The notes under the pieces: model-generated
What the model saw: the letters and a program-made list of their open reading frames with translations, nothing else
Told to the model about the DNA's origin: nothing
Databases searched by the model: none
Made by a program: the position numbers and the translations under genes
Assembly: GCA_964655225.1 (NCBI GenBank)
Contig: CAZZMB010000003.1
Location: 18,068-82,067 of the forward strand
Reading direction: 5' to 3'
Source of the DNA: JAFMKE01 sp964655225
GTDB taxonomy: Bacteria > Bacteroidota > Bacteroidia > Chitinophagales > UBA8649
Length of the DNA: 64,000 bases
Shown here: positions 1-7,030 of the stretch, one piece after another
Layout of the letters: each line of letters begins with the position of its first letter
How positions within the stretch are numbered: position 1 is the stretch's first letter

Positions 1-1164
1 ATTAAACAAACTAAAATTATAGATTTAGCTAAACCTGTCTATGCATTGGAAACTGCAGAGATTAAAAAGCTTGCAGAGGAATGGGCTGGGTATGATAAGA
101 TTTTGATTGTCGTTGGCGGACTAAAGGAAAGAGATACTGATTTAGAGCGCATACTTCAAAGGTTCAGTGACCAGAGTAACGTAGTTATCCTCAAGGAGTC
201 TATTTCCAATGTCTATGGAGAAAATTTTATTGATCAGGTCGATGCTAACATTGAAGTAATCCAAGACTTGAAATCAAATAAATACGTACCGCAATTAATA
301 CTTACCATAGGGGCAGCCGTTGTTTCAAAAAAATTAAAATTCTGGTTGAGAGCACAAAAAAATCTGAATCATTGGCACATTACCAGTTCGTTTGAGCATT
401 GGGATATTTTTCAAGGCTTATCTAAAGTCTTACAGCACGATGCACAAAGTTTCTTCGAGCGCATGTATGCTTCAATTGATGAATGTGAAAGTACATATCG
501 TAAAGATTGGAAAATGTTAAGTCTATCTGCTGAGCGAATACATACTGACTATCTGGACAAACAAATTTTTACCGATTTTAAAGTATTTGAATTTCTTTTT
601 AAAAATTTACCTCAAGGAAGTAATGTGCATTTAGGAAACAGTACACCTATTCGATACGCGAATTTATTGCGAATTGAGGAGAAGAAAAACTTATCGATAA
701 ACTCGAATAGAGGGGTCAGTGGAATTGATGGGGTTATGAGTACCGCAGTCGGAGCAAGTATTGCCAAACCGAATCACTTATGTTTTTGTATTACAGGTGA
801 CGTCGCCGCTTTATATGACTCCAATGCTTTAATGAGCGCGCATTTAAGTCCTCAGTTAAAATTGATAATTATTAACAATCAAGGGGGAAATATTTTTAAA
901 ATAATTCCGGGACCGCAAAAGCTTTCAGAGCTAGAACAGTTTTTCGAAACGAAGCACGCTTACCACTTTGAACATTTAGCAAATATGCATTCGTGTGCCT
1001 ATTATACAGCATCAAATCTAGAAGAGCTTAGAATTAAATTCACCAACTTTATTCAAGAAGCAAATGAAAGTGCTATTTTAGAGATTAGAACAAACGGAGA
1101 TGAGAGTGCCCAATCACTGCGGGCTTACTTCGAATATTTAAAGCAAGAAATTAACTTGAATTAG
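1..1164 (+). CDS. menD: MenD, SEPHCHC synthase (C-terminal part)
   Basis: Thiamine-diphosphate enzyme that joins isochorismate and 2-oxoglutarate to make 2-succinyl-5-enolpyruvyl-6-hydroxy-3-cyclohexene-1-carboxylate, an early step of menaquinone synthesis. The frame is open to the left edge, so the gene is cut and its N-terminal third is outside the window; about 387 residues remain, against roughly 550 for the family. The visible C-terminal half carries a GNSTPIRYA stretch, a NRGVSGIDG segment and the ThDP/metal-binding GDVAALYDSNAL to NNQGGNIF region followed by PGP, all typical of MenD. Menaquinone is the expected quinone for the sdhCAB complex near the right end. Stop is 6 bases before the next gene. 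Confidence 0.93.
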   Translation: MKQTKIIDLAKPVYALETAEIKKLAEEWAGYDKILIVVGGLKERDTDLERILQRFSDQSNVVILKESISNVYGENFIDQVDANIEVIQDLKSNKYVPQLILTIGAAVVSKKLKFWLRAQKNLNHWHITSSFEHWDIFQGLSKVLQHDAQSFFERMYASIDECESTYRKDWKMLSLSAERIHTDYLDKQIFTDFKVFEFLFKNLPQGSNVHLGNSTPIRYANLLRIEEKKNLSINSNRGVSGIDGVMSTAVGASIAKPNHLCFCITGDVAALYDSNALMSAHLSPQLKLIIINNQGGNIFKIIPGPQKLSELEQFFETKHAYHFEHLANMHSCAYYTASNLEELRIKFTNFIQEANESAILEIRTNGDESAQSLRAYFEYLKQEINLN

Positions 1165-1170
1165 AAAGCA

Positions 1171-1899
1171 ATGAGTCAAGAAGAAAATATACTAGAAGAG
1201 AAGCAATCGGTCATATCCTTGATAGATTTACAAAATGCCAATATTTATCAGGAGGATTCTTTGATTCTTAATCAAGTGGATTTCAAGGTAAATGCCGGAG
1301 AGTTTGTTTACCTAATTGGAAAAACGGGTAGTGGCAAAAGTTCATTGCTTAAAACTTTATACGCTGATATCCCATTGATTAAGGGAGAGGGAGCTATCAA
1401 TACCTTTAACCTTCGAAAATTGAGGGATAAGCAGATTCCTCTTTTACGTAGAAGTATAGGTATTGTCTTTCAAGATTTTGAATTATTAATGGATAGAAGT
1501 GTCGCTGAGAATCTTTCTTTCGTTTTAGAAGCTACCGGTTGGAAATCGTCCAATAAGATAAACACAAGAATAGAAGATGTTTTAAATCAAGTCGGACTTA
1601 AGACTAAACATTTCAAAATGCCACATGAACTTTCTGGCGGCGAGCAGCAAAGAGTTGTTATTGCTCGTGCATTACTCAATAATCCTGCACTAATTTTGGC
1701 AGATGAACCTACAGGAAATTTGGATCCTGACACTTCTGATGATATAATGAATCTATTGTTTAAAATTAATAAAGAATCAAATACAGGGGTTCTAATGGCA
1801 ACACATAACTACGCTATCATTGAAAAATTTCCTGGTCGTATTGTCAAATGCATAGATGGTACTCTCAAGGAAGATGAAACTATGATGATGTCATTATAA
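1171..1899 (+). CDS. ftsE: FtsE-like cell-division ABC transporter ATPase
   Basis: ABC ATP-binding protein of 242 residues. Walker A is GKTGSGKSS (about residue 50), the signature is LSGGEQQRVVIARAL, Walker B is ALILADEPTGNLD, and the switch histidine follows in MATHNYAII. The ADEPTGNLDP form and short length fit FtsE, which pairs with the membrane protein FtsX to control peptidoglycan hydrolases at the division site. It lies 6 bases after menD and 4 bases before a glycosyltransferase, so the three are probably co-transcribed. No FtsX-type gene is in the window, so the assignment rests on sequence type alone; a LolD/MacB-like ATPase is the alternative. Confidence 0.75.
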   Translation: MSQEENILEEKQSVISLIDLQNANIYQEDSLILNQVDFKVNAGEFVYLIGKTGSGKSSLLKTLYADIPLIKGEGAINTFNLRKLRDKQIPLLRRSIGIVFQDFELLMDRSVAENLSFVLEATGWKSSNKINTRIEDVLNQVGLKTKHFKMPHELSGGEQQRVVIARALLNNPALILADEPTGNLDPDTSDDIMNLLFKINKESNTGVLMATHNYAIIEKFPGRIVKCIDGTLKEDETMMMSL

Positions 1900-1903
1900 G
1901 CGT

Positions 1904-2776
1904 ATGGATTTCTCCATACTCATACCGGTTTATAATACTCATATTGAGTGCTTATGCCATGAACTTTGCAAGCAGGCAGCTAAGTTCTCCGATAATTTCC
2001 AAATTTTATTTGTAGACGATTGTTCGGAGCTAAGCATTAGCTATATCAATCAAAAGGTTAGTTCATACACCAATGTAGACTATCAAGTCTTAAGCCAAAA
2101 CATCGGTAGATCTGCGATACGTAATTTACTCTTTGAAAAAGCACAATATGATAATTGTATTATTATGGATGGAGATGTTCGTGTCATACGCGATGACTTC
2201 CTATTAACTTATCTGAAGGCATTAAAAGAGGACATAATTCTTGTGGGAGGACATAGTTATCAGAAGACTATTCCTTTGGACCAATTGAAATTATTACATT
2301 GGATGTATGGGGTAAAAGTGGAAAGTAAAAATTTTGAAAAAAGGCAAGCCTTTCCCTATCGTTCATTCATGACCAGTAATTTTGCAAGCACTAAACAAAC
2401 ATTTCAACAATTAAAATTTGATGAATCTATCCATGGATATGGTCATGAGGATACCTTGTTTGGTATTCAAGCCAAGCAAAGAGGTATAACCATTTATCAC
2501 CTAGACAATCCCGTACAGCATGTTGGTTTAGAAAATACAACTGTGTTTATTGATAAACAAAAAAGTGCAGTAAGCAACCTAAAGCGACTTTATAATAGTA
2601 GCCCGAATAAAAATGAACTTCATCAACAAATTCAACTTATTCGATTAGGAGAATTGAAATTGCCTTGGTTACTTTTGAGAATCATAAGGCCTTTATTGCT
2701 AAAAAATTTGAAGGGGGAATCACCTAAAATTATATCGCTTCAACTACTCAAGATCCTATGGTGGAGATATGGATAA
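1904..2776 (+). CDS. Family 2 glycosyltransferase
   Basis: A 290-residue GT-A-fold glycosyltransferase. The N-terminus reads as the usual nucleotide-sugar entry strand (FSILIPVYNT), followed by FVDDCS and the metal-binding DGD in MDGDVRVI near residue 90. A GYGHEDTLFG segment near residue 185 matches the C-terminal acidic motif of the galactosyltransferase-like subgroup. There is no signal peptide; the C-terminus is basic with a hydrophobic stretch (LPWLLLRIIRPLLL) that may touch the membrane. Donor and acceptor sugars cannot be read from the sequence. It follows ftsE by 4 bases, suggesting an envelope polysaccharide role. Confidence 0.85.
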   Translation: MDFSILIPVYNTHIECLCHELCKQAAKFSDNFQILFVDDCSELSISYINQKVSSYTNVDYQVLSQNIGRSAIRNLLFEKAQYDNCIIMDGDVRVIRDDFLLTYLKALKEDIILVGGHSYQKTIPLDQLKLLHWMYGVKVESKNFEKRQAFPYRSFMTSNFASTKQTFQQLKFDESIHGYGHEDTLFGIQAKQRGITIYHLDNPVQHVGLENTTVFIDKQKSAVSNLKRLYNSSPNKNELHQQIQLIRLGELKLPWLLLRIIRPLLLKNLKGESPKIISLQLLKILWWRYG

Positions 2777-2835
2777 CTAGTATGCTTCGGGATATAAAAA
2801 CTTATAACTTTACATAAAAATAAAGGTACAAAAAA

Positions 2836-3552
2836 ATGAAAGTTGCATTACTAGGATATGGTAAAATGGGCAAGACCATCGAAAATGTTTTATTAGCACG
2901 CAAGCATACAGTAGTCTTAAAAATAAATGATGGTAATTTAGAAGAACTTACATTGGATAATTTAAAATCCTGTGATCTTGCTATCGAATTTTCAAATCCT
3001 TCAAGTGCTCTTTCTAATTATCGATTATGCTTTGAAGCAGGAATTCCTGTGGTATCTGGAACGACAGGTTGGCTGGAACATTTAGATCAACTAAAAATAG
3101 AATTAAATGAAAGGAATGGCACTCTTTTCTATTCTCCAAATTTCAGTATTGGCGTAAATATATTCTTTAAACTAAACACTTTTTTAGCAGGTTTGATGAA
3201 TCAACATGAAAGTTATGATGTTGAAATTGAAGAAATTCATCATAAGGAAAAGTTAGATTCGCCAAGTGGGACGGGTATTAAAACGGCTGCGCTTATTTTA
3301 AGTGAAATAGAAAGGAAGGATCAATGGGTAGAAAATTTTAAAAACACTGAAAGTGAGCTTCTAATCAAGGTTAAAAGAGAAGAAGATGTTTCAGGCACTC
3401 ATTCTGTCGATTATTTTTCCGACGTAGATAAGTTGAGTATTTCACACACCGCCTTTTCTCGAAAAGGATTCGCATTCGGCGCCGTTATTGCGGCTGAATG
3501 GGTCATCGGAAAGAGAGGATTTTTTGGAATGGACGATATGCTTAATTTTTAA
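2836..3552 (+). CDS. dapB: 4-hydroxy-tetrahydrodipicolinate reductase
   Basis: DapB reduces 4-hydroxy-tetrahydrodipicolinate with NAD(P)H in the lysine/diaminopimelate pathway, supplying peptidoglycan. The 238-residue protein has the Rossmann start GYGKMGK (residues 7-13), the SGTTGW motif near residue 75, and the substrate-binding EIHHKEKLDSPSGT motif near residue 131, with the catalytic His-His and Lys. Length is normal for the Bacteroidota form. A TAACTTTA sequence at 2805-2812 is one base off the TAnnTTTG promoter box and may start transcription of dapB and lepB. lepB follows after 53 bases. Confidence 0.95.
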   Translation: MKVALLGYGKMGKTIENVLLARKHTVVLKINDGNLEELTLDNLKSCDLAIEFSNPSSALSNYRLCFEAGIPVVSGTTGWLEHLDQLKIELNERNGTLFYSPNFSIGVNIFFKLNTFLAGLMNQHESYDVEIEEIHHKEKLDSPSGTGIKTAALILSEIERKDQWVENFKNTESELLIKVKREEDVSGTHSVDYFSDVDKLSISHTAFSRKGFAFGAVIAAEWVIGKRGFFGMDDMLNF

Positions 3553-3605
3553 AAATTTGTGCGCGAAAAACTTTAATTTTACCACCCACAGAAAATAATG
3601 AATAA

Positions 3606-5174
3606 ATGATTTTTATTGCAATAATATTATTGTTAGTTGGCTATATGTTTGGTCTATATCTCTGGTTTGAGAAAGCTGGAGAACTCGGATGGAAGGCCTT
3701 CGTGCCTTATTTAAGAATTAAAACTTGGATTGAATTGACTAATAAGCCAAAATGGTTTGTTGTGGGCAGTTTTATTCCTGTTCTTAATCTCTTTATTTAT
3801 ACGAATTTGATTGGTGAAACTAGCGATAGTTATAGACGTTATGCATTTTGGGAACATACCATTGCGATACTTGGCGGTTGGTTTTGGCTGCCTTATATTG
3901 GAAGAAAACAAGAAGAAAAATATCATGGTGCAGGGGGAGAAAACGACAATTACAAAAGGCCAGTAAAGGTAAAAATACGGGAATGGGCAGATGCAATCAT
4001 TTTTGCAGTTTGTGCAGCATACTTTATTCGAACTTTTGTTTTTGAGATATACGCTATTCCAACATCAAGTATGGAAGGAACTTTGAGAGTTGGTGATGTT
4101 TTGGTGGTAAGTAAGTTTCACTATGGAAGTCGGGTACCAAATACACCGCTTGCATTTCCTTTAGTTCATCACAGTTTTCCTAAGTTTTTAGGCGGTGGTA
4201 AATCGTATTTAGAATGGATAAAGCTTCCGTATAATCGATTGCCCGCAATAGAAAGAGTTAGCCGAAATGACATGGTTGTATTTAACTTTCCTGCAAATGA
4301 TACCACTACCCGAGAATTTGACAGTGCACTCCCCTATTATGACCTAGTAAGACGTGCCGAGGCTGAAGGTATTCCAAACGCAGACAAATTTATAAAAGAC
4401 AAATATACAGTCATCTCAAGACCTGTCGATAAACGAGAGAATTACATTAAACGCTGCGTAGCTATTCCAGGAGATAAGTTGGAAGTCAGAAGTGGTGAGT
4501 TATTGATCAATGATGCACCAGCTTATGAACCTGAAAATTTGCAATTCACTTTTGTTGTTTATGCAAGTTCAATAATTAGTGATGATCAATTTCATGATAT
4601 TGATGTAACTGAATTTAATGTGATTTCATCTGCTCCTTCAGTGTATGAAGTGTATACAAATAAGTCTAAAGCATTATTGCTAGCTGCAATGGATAAGGTT
4701 ACATCAGTTGAACCCTACTTTTACAATGAGCGTGACGATTATAATGGTTCAGCATATACTTTCTACCCATACCATGAAGATTTCAGATATAATCAGGACA
4801 ATTATGGCCCGATAACTATTCCGAGCAAAGGACTAACTATCCCCTTAAATAAGAGCAACTACTTGCTCTATGAGCGATGTATTCGTGTTTATGAAAATAA
4901 CAGCTTAACGATTAAGAATGGTAAGGCCTACATTAATGGTTTGGAGAGTAATTCGTACACGTTTAAGATGGACTATTATTGGATGATGGGAGATAATCGT
5001 CATCGTTCCCAAGATTCCAGATTTTGGGGCTTTGTTCCTGAAGATCATATCGTAGGGAAAGCATGGTTCTTGGTAACTTCATTCAGTAAGGAAGACAGCT
5101 TCTTACGCTTAGATAGAACTTTAAGAGGCATCCATGGTAATTGGGCTCCGCAAGATGAAAAGTACAGGCATTAA
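3606..5174 (+). CDS. lepB: Signal peptidase I
   Basis: Membrane serine protease that removes signal peptides from exported proteins. Two or three N-terminal hydrophobic segments (about residues 2-20, 50-68, 85-98) precede the usual anchor at 127-147. The catalytic serine is S155 in IPTSSMEGTL and the general-base lysine is K282 in YIKRCVAIPGD; the MMGDNRHRSQDSRFWGFVP box lies near residue 465. At 522 residues it is far longer than the E. coli enzyme (324): there is an insert between the Ser and Lys boxes and about 170 residues between PGD and GDN. This large form is, to my knowledge, common in Bacteroidota. tRNA-Arg follows downstream. Confidence 0.94.
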   Translation: MIFIAIILLLVGYMFGLYLWFEKAGELGWKAFVPYLRIKTWIELTNKPKWFVVGSFIPVLNLFIYTNLIGETSDSYRRYAFWEHTIAILGGWFWLPYIGRKQEEKYHGAGGENDNYKRPVKVKIREWADAIIFAVCAAYFIRTFVFEIYAIPTSSMEGTLRVGDVLVVSKFHYGSRVPNTPLAFPLVHHSFPKFLGGGKSYLEWIKLPYNRLPAIERVSRNDMVVFNFPANDTTTREFDSALPYYDLVRRAEAEGIPNADKFIKDKYTVISRPVDKRENYIKRCVAIPGDKLEVRSGELLINDAPAYEPENLQFTFVVYASSIISDDQFHDIDVTEFNVISSAPSVYEVYTNKSKALLLAAMDKVTSVEPYFYNERDDYNGSAYTFYPYHEDFRYNQDNYGPITIPSKGLTIPLNKSNYLLYERCIRVYENNSLTIKNGKAYINGLESNSYTFKMDYYWMMGDNRHRSQDSRFWGFVPEDHIVGKAWFLVTSFSKEDSFLRLDRTLRGIHGNWAPQDEKYRH

Positions 5175-5217
5175 ATATCTATTGTATGAAATCCTTTTTT
5201 ACAATCAAAACTTTAGT

Positions 5218-5225
5218 TAAGTTTG
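5218..5225 (+). promoter_or_regulatory. -7 promoter box (TAAGTTTG) for tRNA-Arg
   Basis: Matches the Bacteroidota -7 consensus TAnnTTTG exactly and lies 22 bases before the tRNA, which would leave a short leader. No clear -33 TTG is visible. Confidence 0.45.
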
Positions 5226-5247
5226 ATGTCAGTTTTAATCTACCACT

Positions 5248-5321
5248 GGCCTAGTAGCTCAATTGGATAGAGCACTACATTACGGCTGTAGAGGTTTGGG
5301 GTTCGACTCCCTACTAGGTCA
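5248..5321 (+). tRNA. tRNA-Arg (anticodon ACG)
   Basis: A 74-base cloverleaf. The acceptor arms GGCCTAG and CTAGGTC pair (one G-U), the D-arm contains AGCTCAATTGGATAGAGC, the anticodon stem CTACA/TGTAG encloses the loop TTACGGC with anticodon ACG, and the T-loop is GGTTCGACTCC. The discriminator base is A and CCA is not encoded. ACG reads CGU, and CGC/CGA after deamination of A34 to inosine by TadA. Confidence 0.96.
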
Positions 5322-5324
5322 CAG

Positions 5325-5360
5325 AAGGTCTTTTCAAGTCATTGGAAAGGCCTTTTTTTT
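5325..5360 (+). terminator. Rho-independent terminator after tRNA-Arg
   Basis: An 11-bp stem (5325-5335 with 5344-5354, including two G-U pairs) with an 8-base loop, followed by a run of T to 5360. It begins 4 bases after the tRNA end. Confidence 0.85.
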
Positions 5361-5473
5361 AGAGTAAATATGATTTCTTATACCCCAATAACCGATATCA
5401 TTAGCTTACCGTGTTTCAATGTAGATAGGATAAATATAACTTAACAATCACTTAAGATTGTCAGAAAAGGACA

Positions 5474-5809
5474 TTATAGATCCTCTTTTACTTCGTTCAG
5501 AAATAATTTAATTTGTTGCAACGACTCAACAATTCGCTGGTTATTTTTAAGATTATCTGTATTCGAACTTAATTTTTGTTTAGCTCCGTCCAGGGTATAC
5601 CCTTTTTCCTTAACTAAATGATAAATCATTTTCAGATTTTTCACATCCAGTTTTGTAAACAAGCGATTACCTTTCTTGTTTTTACGTGGTTTTAAGATAT
5701 CAAACTCTTTTTCCCAATAGCGCAATAAAGATGTTGACACATCGAAAATTTTCGCAACCTCACCTATAGAATAATATAGTTTTTCAATCTTAAACTCTTT
5801 GTAAGGCAT
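5474..5809 (-). CDS. MerR-family transcriptional regulator
   Basis: Small 111-residue DNA-binding protein. The N-terminal winged helix-turn-helix is plain: YYSIGEVAKIFDVSTSLLRYW, then EKEFDIL, and the wing with RLFTKLDV. The short C-terminal helix (residues 75-110) would dimerise; no cysteine cluster or drug-binding domain is present, so an effector cannot be named. It sits next to the M23 peptidase and alaS, an order often seen in Bacteroidota genomes. A -7 box lies about 30 bases upstream (5839-5846), so it probably has its own promoter. Confidence 0.88.
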   Translation of the reverse strand: MPYKEFKIEKLYYSIGEVAKIFDVSTSLLRYWEKEFDILKPRKNKKGNRLFTKLDVKNLKMIYHLVKEKGYTLDGAKQKLSSNTDNLKNNQRIVESLQQIKLFLNEVKEDL

Positions 5810-5838
5810 TGAAATTAAGTTTTAACTGATTAGATATT

Positions 5839-5846
5839 CAAAGTTA
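5839..5846 (-). promoter_or_regulatory. -7 promoter box (TAACTTTG) for the merR-like gene
   Basis: Exact TAnnTTTG match on the minus strand, 30 bases before the start codon. Confidence 0.5.
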
Positions 5847-5957
5847 TTCATATTACATTAAAATGTGTTTATTTCTCAAACATATTTTAAATTTAATTCT
5901 AATCTTCGGGATAGTTCAGAAATCTGAATGTTTTGCCTAGTGTAATGATCCACTAGA

Positions 5958-6929
5958 TTAATCTAAGGAACTTCCAGTATTTTCAGAAAGTCGAACCATT
6001 TCTTCAAAACTATCATCATCTAAGTCTTGATAATAAAAATATACGGGATTTACTTTTTGTCCATTTTTGTGCACCTCGTAATGCAGATGTGGCCCAACCG
6101 ACTTGCCAGTGTTTCCGACATAGCCTATTACTTGTCCGCGTTGAACTTCCTCTCCTTGGTTTATAGCAAAACCATTCAGGTGGGCATAGAGGGTCTTATA
6201 GCCATAGCCATGGTCAATGATTATGCGTTTGCCGTAGCCTCCAGTGCTATAATTGACTTTAATCGCTTTTCCTTTACCCGTAGCATAAATTTCCGTACCC
6301 TTTGGTGCAGTAAAATCCATTCCTGCGTGAAACTTACTAACTCCATATACCGGATCTATCCTCCAACCATAACCTGAAGCCATGCGTTTTAAATCATGAT
6401 TAGATACGGGCTGTATAGCTGGTAAAGACTTAAGTTTATCCTCTTTCTTATGCACCAAATTAGCAATTTCATCGTAAGATTCTGATTGCAAAAACATTTT
6501 GCGCTTTAAGGCATCCAACTTAAGGTTTACATCAACCAATAAATCTCCAGTATTATACATTGCAAGTTCCTGATAACGTTCACTGCCTCCCACTTCAATA
6601 TTCCATAGAGATGACGAAACCGGCTCAGATTCGAAGATTACTCGATAAATATTTCTATCCCGTTCTTGCAAATTTTCAATTACTTTACTCAGCTGATCCA
6701 TAGAAGAACTTAAGTATTCGAGCTGTTCTGTTTGAGTCTTATTTTCCTTCATTAACATCTTCTCTTTAGGTGATGAAAAGACGGAACCGCCAATAATTAT
6801 AATGAGAAATGCGGTAACAATTGCTGCAGATAAAAATCCTAAAACTTTCAATATCCTGTTATTCCATGAAACCTTTACTTTTTCGTATTGCAAGGTTTTT
6901 AAATTATAATAGAACTTTTCTTTTTTCAC
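5958..6929 (-). CDS. M23 family metallopeptidase (peptidoglycan hydrolase)
   Basis: Zinc endopeptidase of the LytM/M23 type, predicted to cut peptidoglycan cross-links in the periplasm. With the start chosen here it has 323 residues: a short cytoplasmic part, one membrane anchor (LGFLSAAIVTAFLIIIIGGSV, about residues 31-51), a coiled-coil region (about 60-100), and the C-terminal M23 domain with the HAGMDF, LYAHL and GPHLHYEVHKNG metal and catalytic motifs. The frame is open to a TTG at 6980, but that codon lies inside a perfect -7 box (6978-6985), so translation should begin at the GTG at 6929, which also gives the family's usual KKEKFYYN start. Divergent from alaS. Confidence 0.9.
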   Translation of the reverse strand: MKKEKFYYNLKTLQYEKVKVSWNNRILKVLGFLSAAIVTAFLIIIIGGSVFSSPKEKMLMKENKTQTEQLEYLSSSMDQLSKVIENLQERDRNIYRVIFESEPVSSSLWNIEVGGSERYQELAMYNTGDLLVDVNLKLDALKRKMFLQSESYDEIANLVHKKEDKLKSLPAIQPVSNHDLKRMASGYGWRIDPVYGVSKFHAGMDFTAPKGTEIYATGKGKAIKVNYSTGGYGKRIIIDHGYGYKTLYAHLNGFAINQGEEVQRGQVIGYVGNTGKSVGPHLHYEVHKNGQKVNPVYFYYQDLDDDSFEEMVRLSENTGSSLD

Positions 6930-6944
6930 AGCTATATAAAAGCG

Positions 6945-6952
6945 TACTTTTG
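6945..6952 (+). promoter_or_regulatory. -7 promoter box (TACTTTTG) for alaS
   Basis: Exact TAnnTTTG match 78 bases before the alaS ATG. It lies inside the leader of the divergent peptidase gene, so the two promoters overlap. Confidence 0.4.
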
Positions 6953-6977
6953 TACTTTTAATTGAATAAATGTACGT

Positions 6978-6985
6978 CAAATATA
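6978..6985 (-). promoter_or_regulatory. -7 promoter box (TATATTTG) for the M23 peptidase
   Basis: Exact TAnnTTTG match on the minus strand. Transcription would begin near 6971, downstream of the possible TTG start at 6980, and so decides for the GTG start at 6929. Confidence 0.55.
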
Positions 6986-7030
6986 GTTAATTAATTTTAG
7001 CTTAGACTCTTAAAAAAACTTAATCCTGCT

